Shown one piece after another: positions 56,839 through 64,000 of a stretch of DNA of 64,000 nucleotides. A program made the position numbers and the translations under genes. The notes under the pieces were generated by a model. It saw only the letters and a list, made by a program, of their open reading frames with translations, searched no databases and was not told the origin of the DNA. This stretch comes from Ehretia macrophylla (Eukaryota > Streptophyta > Magnoliopsida > Boraginales > Ehretiaceae): assembly GCA_037974665.1 (NCBI GenBank), contig CM075771.1, positions 38,734,425 through 38,798,424 of the forward strand, in the 5' to 3' direction. Numbering within the stretch: position 1 is the first letter of the stretch; every line of letters begins with the position of its first letter.

Positions 56839-57353
56839 CTTTTCAATTTTTTTTGCCCTGGTTAGGGTTGCCAAGATACTTTATCCACCAAATCTCCATT
56901 ATCGAATGCCACGGAACATTGGGCATGACAACTTCTCTTCACGTAGAGGTCGGGCTGGCAAACCGAGGGCGTAGGGTTTGTGACCAGGTCTCTGTCGCTC
57001 CGGTGCCCATAACTTTTGATCCGTAAGAAGTTACGCGGCGCACAGCTAGCTTGCTTGTAATGCCCATTTTTGTAGCCCTAAAACGAACGTTTTCATCAGT
57101 TTCAGGCCACTTTTCTTCTTTTGCTCTATATTTCCATCCCGGATCGTACGTCGTGAGCTTTTAATAGGACGACAACCTGACTCGCAGGACATCAGAGGGC
57201 CCTACAACGTGTCAATATCACGTCTTGTGAGGATGCAGCGTTGTTGAAGCGGATGGGTTGTCGTTAAGCCCATTGGGCTTTTTGAATGGGCCATCTCTCT
57301 AGGCTGGGATTGTGAACCGTTAACACATATAAGAATTGTACCCTCAACATGAC

Positions 57354-57472
57354 GGGTGCGATCATAGCAACACTAATGCACCGGATCCCATCAGAACTCC
57401 GAAGTTAAGCGTGCTTGGGCGAGAGTAGTGCTAGGATGGGTGACCCCCTGGGAAGTCCTTGTGTTGTTCCCC
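57354..57472 (+). rRNA. 5S rRNA gene, copy 60
   Basis: 119 bp. Changes: C14G, G17A, A77G, C107T, and a 3' end of TTGTTCCCC (C114T, A115T). The promoter is CATATAAGAATTGTACCC. Confidence 0.95.
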
Positions 57473-58021
57473 CTTTTGAATTTTTTTTACTCTGGTTAGG
57501 GTTGCCAAGATACTTTATCCACCAAATCTCTATTACCGAATCCAATGGAATATTGTGCAAGACAACTTCGCTTCACGTAGAGGTCGGGCCTGCTTACCGG
57601 GGGTGTAGGGTTTGTGACCAGGTCTCCGTCGGCCCGGTGCCCATAACTTTTGATCCGTAAGGAGTTACGCGGCACACAACATACCGTTGCAAAGCTATCT
57701 GAGAGCTCAAAGATGAAGGCAGCGAGGTTGCTCGCTTTGCATGTTTTTGGAGCCCAAAATTGAACATTTTCATTAGTGTCAGGCGACTTTTGTTCTTTTT
57801 CTCTATTTTTTTCGTACGATGTGAGTCGTTAAAAGGACGAAAACCTGACTCGCGGGACATCAGAGGGCCCTACAATGTATCGATATCACGTCTTGCGAGG
57901 ATACTACTTTGTTGAAGCGGATGGGTTGTCGTTAAGCCCATTGGGCGTTTTGAATGTGCCATCTCTCTAGGCTGGGACTGTGAACCGTTAACACCTATAG
58001 GAATTGTGCCCTCAACATGAC

Positions 58022-58140
58022 AGGTGTGATCATACCAGCACTAATACACCGGATCCCATCAGAACTCCAAAGTTAAGCGTGGTTGGGCGAGAGTAATACT
58101 AGGATGGGTGACCCCCTGGGAAGTCCTTGTGTTGTACCCC
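58022..58140 (+). rRNA. 5S rRNA gene, copy 61
   Basis: 119 bp with eight changes: G1A, C6T, G25A, G48A, C61G, G75A, C107T, C114T. The TATA-like box is CCTATAGG. Confidence 0.95.
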
Positions 58141-58696
58141 CTTTTCAATTTTTTTGTCCTGGTTAGGGTTGCCAAGATACTTTATCCACCAAATCACTAT
58201 TACTGAATCCCATGGAACATTGGGCAAGACAACCTCGCTTCACGTAGATGCCGGGTCGGCAAACTGAGGGCGTAGGGTTTGTGACCAGGTCTCCGTCGCT
58301 CCGGTGCCCATACCTTTTGATCCGTAAGGAGTTACGCGGCTCACAGCATACAGTTGCAAAGCTCTCTGAGATCTCTACGACGGGGGCAGCCAGCTTGCTT
58401 GCAATGCCCATTTTTGTAGCCCTAAAACGAACGTTTTCATCAGTTTCAGGCCATTTTTCTTCTTTTGCTCTAATTTTCCTTCCCGGATCGTACGTCGTGA
58501 GCTGTTAAAAGGACGACAACCAGACTCGCAGGACATCAGAGGGCCCTACAACGTGTTGATATCATGTCTTGCGAGGATGCTGCGTTGTTGAAGCGGATGG
58601 GTTGTCTTAAGCCCATTGGGCTTTTTGAATGGGCAATCTCTCAAGGCTGGGAATGTGAACCGTTAACACATATAGGAATTGTGCCCTCAACATGAC

Positions 58697-58815
58697 GGGT
58701 GCGATAATACCAGTACTAATGCACCGGATCCTATCAGAACTTCGAAGTTAAGCGTGCTTAGGCGAGAGTAGTACTAGGATGGGTGACCCCCTGAGAAGTC
58801 CTCGTGTTGCACCCC
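58697..58815 (+). rRNA. 5S rRNA gene, copy 62
   Basis: 119 bp. Changes: C10A, C18T, C36T, C46T, G64A, G98A. Its downstream spacer is a close sister of the copy 63 spacer (GGCGAGCTTGCTCGCCGTGC in both), a local dimer. Confidence 0.96.
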
Positions 58816-59371
58816 TTTTCAATTTTTTTTGCCCTGGTTAGGGTTTCCAAGATACTTTATCCACCAAATCTCTGTTACAGAATCCCACGGAACATTGGGC
58901 AAGACAACTTCGCTTCACGTAGAGGCTGGGCCCGCAAACCGAGAGCGTAGGATTTGTGACCAGGTCTCCGTCGCTCCGGTGCCCATAACTTTTGATCCGT
59001 AAGGAGTTACGTGGTGTACAACATACCGTTGCAAAGCTCTCTGAAAGCTCGACGACGGGAGCGGCGAGCTTGCTCGCCGTGCCCCTTTTTGGAGCCCAAA
59101 ATTGAACGTTTTCATCAATTTTTGGCCACTTTTCTTCTTTTGCCCTTTTTTTCGTCCCGGATCGTACGTCGTGAGTTGTTAAAAGGACGACAACCTGACT
59201 CGCCGTATATCAGAGGGCCCTACAACGTGTCGATATCACGTCTTGTAAGGATGCTGCGTTGTTAAAGCGGATGGGTTGTCGTTAAGCCCATTGGCCCTTT
59301 TGAATGGGCCATCTCTCGAGGCTGGGACTGTGAACCGTTAACACATTTAGGAATTGTGCCCTCAACTTGAC

Positions 59372-59490
59372 TGGTGCGATCATACCAGCACTAATGCACC
59401 GGATCCCATCAGAACTCCGAAGTTAAGCGAGCTTGGGTGAGAGTAGTACTAAGATGGGTGACCCCTTGGGAAGTCCTCGTGTTGCACCCC
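59372..59490 (+). rRNA. 5S rRNA gene, copy 63
   Basis: 119 bp. Changes: G1T, T59A, C67T, G81A, C95T. The promoter box is CATTTAGG. Confidence 0.96.
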
Positions 59491-60045
59491 CTTTTCAATT
59501 TTTTTGCCCTGGTAGGGTTGCCAAGATACTTTATCTACCAAATCTCTATTATCGAATCCCACGGAACATTGGGCAAGAAAACTTCGCTTCACGTGGAGGC
59601 CGGGCCCGCAAACTGAGGGCGTATGGTTTGTGACTAGGTCTCCGTCGCTCTGGTGCCCATAACTTTTGATCTGTAAGGAGTTACGTGGCGCACAATATAC
59701 CGTTGCAAAGCTCTCTGAAAGCTAGACGACGGGGGCGGCGAGCTTGCTCGCCGTGCTCCTTTTTGGAGCCCAAAATTGAACGTTTTCATCAGTTACAGGC
59801 CACTTTTCTTCTTTTGCCTTGTTTTTCGTCCTGGATCGTATGTCGTGATCTGTTAAAAGGACGACAACCTGACTCTCGATACATCAGAGGGCCCTACAAT
59901 GTGTCGATATCACGTCTTATGAGGATGCTGCGTTGTTGAAGCGAATGGGTTGTCGTTAAGCCCATTGGGCCTTTTGAATGGGCCATCTCTCCAGGCTGGG
60001 ACTGTGAACCATTAACACATATAGGAATTGAGCTCTCAACATGAC

Positions 60046-60164
60046 GGGTGCGATCATACCAGCACTAATGCATCGGATCCCATCAGAACTCCGAAGTTAA
60101 GCGTGCTCGGGCGAGAGTAGTACTAGGATGGGTGACCCCTTGGGAAGTCCTCCTGTTGCACCCC
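60046..60164 (+). rRNA. 5S rRNA gene, copy 64
   Basis: 119 bp with four changes: C28T, T63C, C95T, G108C. The upstream GC region is TTGAGCTCTC. Confidence 0.96.
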
Positions 60165-60722
60165 CTTTTCAATTTTTTTTGCACTGGTTAGGGTTGCCAA
60201 GATACTTTATCCACCAAATCTCTATTACCGTATCCCACGGAACATTGGGCAAGACAACTTCGCTTCACGTAGAGGCCGGGCCCGCAAACCGAGGGCGTAG
60301 GGTTTGTGACCAGGTCTCTGTCGCTCCGGTGCCCATAACTTTTGATTCGAACTGAGTTACGCACCGCACAGCATACCGTTGCAATATCCTCTGAGAGCTC
60401 TACGACAGGGTCAGCCAGCTTGCTCGCTGTGCCCGTTTTTGGAGCCCAAAATGGAACAATTTCATCAGTTTCAGGCCACTTTTCTACTTTTGCTCTGTTT
60501 TTTCATCGCGGATCGTACATCATGAACTGTTAAAAGGACGACAACCTGACTCGCGGGACATCAGAGGGCCCTACAATGTGTCGATATCACGTCTTGCGAG
60601 GATGCTATGTTGTTGAAGCGGATGGGTTGTCGTTAAGCCCATTGGGCCTTTTGAATGGGCCATCTCTCTAGGCTGGGACTGTGAACCGTTAACACATATA
60701 GGAATTGTGCCCTCAACATGAC

Positions 60723-60841
60723 GGGTGCGATCATACCAGCACTAATGCACCGGATCCCAGCAGAACTCCGAAGTTAAGCGTGCTTGGGCGAGAGTAGTAC
60801 TAGGATGGGTGACACCCTGTAAAGTCCTCGTGTGGCACCCC
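60723..60841 (+). rRNA. 5S rRNA gene, copy 65
   Basis: 119 bp. Changes: T38G, C92A, G98T, G99A, T112G. Consensus upstream promoter. Confidence 0.96.
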
Positions 60842-61399
60842 GTTTTCAATTTTTTTTGCCCTAGTTGGGGTTGCCAAGATACTTTATCCACCAAATCTCT
60901 ATTATCGAATCCCACAGAACATTGGGCAAGACAACTTCACTTCACGTAGAGGCCGGGCCCGTAAACCGAGGGCGTAGGGTTTGTCACAAAGTCTCCGTTG
61001 CTCAGGTGCCCATAACTTTTGATCCGTAAGGAGTTACGCGACGCACAGCATACCGTTGCAAAGCTCTTTGAGAGCTCTACGACTTAGGTAGCCACGTTGC
61101 TCGTTGTGGCCTTTTTTGGAGCCCAAAATTGAACATTTTCATTAGTTTCAGTCCACTTTTCTTCTTTTGCTCTGTTTTTCCATCCTGGATCGTACGTCGT
61201 GAGCTATTAAAAGGACGACAACCTGACTCGCGGGACATCAGAGGGCCCTACAACGTGTCAATATCACGTCTTGCGAGGATGCAGCGTTGTTGAAGCGGAT
61301 GGGTTGTCTTTAAGCCGATTGGGCTTTTTGAATGGGCAATCTCTCTAGGCTGGGTCTGTGAACTGTTAACACATATAGGAATTGTGCCCTCAACATGAC

Positions 61400-61518
61400 G
61401 GGTGCGATCATACCAGCACTAATGCACCAGATCCCATCAGAACTCCAAAGTTAAGCGTGATTGGGCATGAGTAGTACTAGGATATGTGACCCCCGGGGAA
61501 GTCCTCGTGTTGCACCCC
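61400..61518 (+). rRNA. 5S rRNA gene, copy 66
   Basis: 119 bp with eight changes: G30A, G48A, C61A, G68A, A69T, G85A and G86T in box C, T96G. Consensus upstream promoter. Confidence 0.95.
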
Positions 61519-62074
61519 CTTTTCAATTTCTTTTGCCCTCGTTAGGGTTGCCAAGATACTTTATCCACCAAATCGCTATTACCGAACACCACAGAGCATT
61601 GGGCAAGACAACTTCATTCACGTAGAGGCCGAGCCCGCAAACCGAGGGCGTAGGGTTTGTAACCAGGTCTCCGTCGCTCTGATGCCCAAAAATTTTGATC
61701 TGTAAGGAGTTACGTGGTGCACAGTATACCGTTGCAAAGCTCTTTGAGAGCTCTACGACATAGGCAGCCATCTTGATCGCCATTCCCTTTTTGGAGCCCA
61801 AAATCAAACATTTTCATCAGTTTCAGGCCACTTTTGTTCTTTTACTCTATTTTTTCATCTAGGATCGTACGTCGTGAGCTGTTAAAAGGATGACAACCTG
61901 ACTCGCGGGACATCTGAGGGCCCTACAATGTGTCGATATCACGTCTTGTGAGGATGCTGCGTTGTTCAAGCAGATGGGTTGTCGTTAAGCCCATTGGGCC
62001 TTTTCAATGGGCCATCTATTTTGGCTGCAACTGTGAACCATTAACACATATAGGAATTGTGCCCTCAACATGAC

Positions 62075-62193
62075 GGGTGTGATCATACCAGCACTAATGC
62101 ACCGGATCCCATCAGAACTCCGAAGTTAAGCGTGCTTGGGCGAGAGTAGTACTAGGATGGGTAACCCCCTGGGAAGTCTAGGTGTTGCACCCC
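62075..62193 (+). rRNA. 5S rRNA gene, copy 67
   Basis: 119 bp. Changes: C6T, G89A, C105T, T106A, C107G. It precedes the scrambled spacer. Confidence 0.96.
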
Positions 62194-63204
62194 TTTTTGA
62201 ATTTTTTTTGCCCTGGTTAGGGTTGCCAAGATACTTTCTCGACCAAATCTCTATTACCGACTCCCACGAAAAATTGGGCAAGACAACTTCGCTTCACATA
62301 GAGGCTGGGCCCGCAAACTGAGGGCGTAGGGTTTGTGATTAGGTCTCCATCGCTCCAGTGCCCATAAATTTTGATCCGTATGGACTTTCAAGGCTCACAG
62401 CATACGGTGGTGAAGCTCTCTGATATCTCTATGACGGATCAAAATTTATGGAACATTGGGCAAGATACTTTATCCACCAAATCTCTATTACCGAATCCCA
62501 CAGAACATTGGGCAAGACAAATTCGTTCACGTAGAGGCCGGGCCCGTAAAACGAAGGCGTAGGGTTTGTCACAAAGTCTCCGTCGCTCAGGTGCCCATAA
62601 CTTTTGATCTGTAAGGAGTTACGCGGCGCAAAGCATACCGTTGCAAAGCTCTTTGAGAGTTCTACTACGTAGGCAGCCAGCTTGCTCGCTGAGGCCATTT
62701 TTGGAGCCCAAAATCGAAAGTTTTCATTAGTTTCAGTCCACTTTTCTTCTTTTGCTCTATTTTTCCTTCCTGGATCGTATGTCGTGAGTTGTTAAAAGGA
62801 CCACAACCTGACTCGAGGGTGTAGGGTTTGTAACCAGGTCTCCGTCGCTCCGGTGCCCATAACTTTAATCCGTAAGGAGTTACGTGGCGTACAGCATACA
62901 GTTGCAAAGCTCTATGAGAGCTCAAAGACTGGGGCAGTTCGCTCGCTCGCTGTGTCCGTAAGGAGTTACTTTTACCCTATTTTTCCATCGCGGATCGTAC
63001 GTAGTGACCTGTTAAAAGGATGACAACCTGACTCTCGATATATCAGAGGGCCATACAACGTGTCGATATCAACTCTTTTGAGGATGCTGCGTTGTGGAAG
63101 CGGATGGGTTATCGTTAAGCCTATTGGGTCTTTTGAATGGGCCATCCCTCTAGGCTGGGACTGTGAACCGTTAACCCCTATAGGAATTGCGCCCTCAACA
63201 GGAC
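62194..63204 (+). other. scrambled double-length 5S spacer without a gene
   Basis: 1,011 bp between copies 67 and 68. The order runs: a normal spacer start to about 62433; an inverted 18-bp piece (62434-62451); a restart at GAACATTGGGCAAGATAC with a second partial spacer; a backward jump near 62815 (GACTCGAGGGTGTAGGG) into a third partial spacer; then a forward jump near 62958 (GTCCGTAAGGAGTTACTTTTACCC) to the pyrimidine region and a normal spacer end. No 5S gene lies within it. Confidence 0.9.
62362..62451. repeat. 18-bp perfect inverted repeat in the scrambled spacer
   Basis: CCATAAATTTTGATCCGT (62362-62379) and ACGGATCAAAATTTATGG (62434-62451) are exact reverse complements separated by 54 bp. 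The left arm is in its normal place, including this unit's private AAATTT variant. The right arm is foreign to spacers and marks the breakpoint. Confidence 0.93.
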
Positions 63205-63324
63205 GGGTGCGATCATACCAACACTAATGCACCGGATCCCATCAGAACTCCGAGAGTTAAGCGTGCTTGGGCGAGAGTAGTACTAGGATGGGTGACCCCC
63301 GGGGAAGTCCGCGTGTTGCACCCC
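63205..63324 (+). rRNA. 5S rRNA gene, copy 68
   Basis: 120 bp: one extra base at the start of box A (CCGAGAGTTAAGC for CCGAAGTTAAGC). Also G17A, T96G and T106G. The upstream region is altered (CCTATAGGAATTGCGCCC, ACAGGAC). Box A spacing is shifted by one, so activity is uncertain. Confidence 0.94.
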
Positions 63325-63793
63325 CTTTTCAATTTTTTTGCCCTGGTTAGGGTTGCCAAGATACTTTATCCACCAAATCTCTATTATCGAATCCCACGGA
63401 ACATTGGGCAACACAACTTCGCTTCACGTAGAGGCCGGGCCTGTAAACCGAGGGCGTAGGGTTTGTAACTAGGTCTCCGTCGCTCCGGTGCCCATAACTT
63501 TTGATCCGTAAGGAGTTACACGGCGCACAACATACCGTTGCAAAGCTCTCTGAGAGCTCTACGACAGAGGCAGCCAGCTTGCTCGCTATGCCCATTTTTG
63601 TAGCCTAAAAACGAACGTTTTCATCAGTTTCAGGCCACTTTTCTTCTTTTGCTCTATTTTTTCGTTCCGGATCGAACATCGTGAGCTGTTAAAAGGACGA
63701 CAACCTGACTCGTGGGACATCAAAGGGTCCTACAACGTGTCGTTATCACGTCTTGCGAGGTTGCTGCGTTGTTGAAGCGGATGGGTTGTCGTT

Positions 63794-63820
63794 AAGCCCA
63801 TTGGGCCTTTTGAGTGGGCC
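63794..63820 (+). promoter_or_regulatory. conserved spacer inverted repeat with TGGGCC motifs (representative, copy 69)
   Basis: In nearly all units GCCCATT, a 10-base loop and AATGGGC lie at about -88 to -62 from the 5S start, with two TGGGCC words. Here one arm has a mismatch (GAGTGGGCC). It could form a hairpin or be a protein-binding site (TGGGCC is the plant site II core); the role is inferred. Confidence 0.55.
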
Positions 63821-63881
63821 ATCTCTTTAGGCTGGGACTGTGAACCGTTAACACATATAGGAATTGTGCCTTCAACTTGAC

Positions 63882-64000
63882 GGGTGCGATCATACCAGCA
63901 CTAATGCACCGGATCCCATCAGAACTCCGAAGTTAAGCGCGCTTGGGCGAGAGTAGTACTAGGATGGGTGACCCCCAGGGAAGTCCTCGTGTTGCAGCCC
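63882..64000 (+). rRNA. 5S rRNA gene, copy 69
   Basis: 119 bp with three changes: T59C, T96A, C116G (GCAGCCC end, breaking one helix I pair). The promoter box is consensus, with CCTTCAACTTGAC before the start. Its last base is the last base of the window, so its terminator is not visible. Confidence 0.96.

Larger units (their letters stand above)
51783..64000 (+). repeat. 5S rDNA tandem array, segment 4 (copies 52-69)
   Basis: Copies 52-56 follow the B-C-D-E-F order of copies 47-51. After copy 56 the array becomes less regular: one spacer is short (55279-55723), one holds a gene remnant (56519-57353) and one is scrambled and double length (62194-63204). The window ends exactly at the last base of copy 69. 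Confidence 0.96.

Noticed and set aside
1-64000. A previously undescribed gene system or protein locus.
   Set aside because: Apart from retrotransposon remnants, no open frame has a credible start, domain or conservation beyond that of the repeat DNA. The novelty here is structural, not a new protein system.

Overview
This window is plant nuclear DNA. It is a long tandem array of 5S ribosomal RNA genes, all on the + strand, interrupted by four LTR retrotransposon-derived insertions. The organism is a flowering plant. The evidence is the 119-bp 5S gene with plant-type internal control boxes, a plant-type upstream promoter (CATATAGG near -28, GC near -13, C at -1), a T-rich terminator, and plant-type Ty3/gypsy and Ty1/copia elements. 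I cannot name the species.

Layout: 5S repeats fill 1-23469, 26019-28743, 33551-42085, 46235-46443 and 51783-64000. The usual period is 675-680 bp: a 119-bp gene plus about 558 bp of spacer. I find 69 5S loci. Of these, 67 are contiguous, two are split by retrotransposons (copies 39 and 52), and there is one extra 21-bp 3' remnant at 56818. None matches the window consensus exactly. The closest is copy 35 at 23319 (one difference), and the first 17 copies average about six differences. About half of those are C>T or G>A, as expected if much of the array is methylated and no longer strongly homogenised. Some copies have damaged box A or box C, a damaged 3' end, or a lost promoter, so the array mixes plausible genes with likely pseudogenes.

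Insertions: (1) 23470-26018, a 2.55-kb solo LTR with TSD GTTGC. (2) 28744-33530, a long-LTR Ty3/gypsy element (3.58-kb 5' LTR, primer-binding site, partial gag). Everything after gag is missing, and a patchwork junction leads back to the original insertion site. (3) 42086-46234, a 4.15-kb solo LTR of the same family with TSD GATGA. (4) 46444-51782, a full-length Ty1/copia element on the - strand with two 602-bp LTRs and TSD ACTAA. Its gag-pol frame is broken by two frameshifts and two stop codons, and it carries a YVND reverse-transcriptase motif.

Higher-order structure is the most informative part. A 2,031-bp trimer (copies 19-21) was duplicated recently as copies 22-24. Copies 12-16 recur as 25-29 at a constant 8,791-bp offset after a small deletion. 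Copies 41-48 follow an A-B-A-B-C-A-B-C order. Copies 47-51 recur as 52-56, and only one of those two blocks carries the solo LTR and the copia element. The window therefore records unequal crossing-over, gene conversion, deletion and template switching. I see no host protein-coding gene and no sign of a novel protein system. The many short open frames are fortuitous readings of the repeat.
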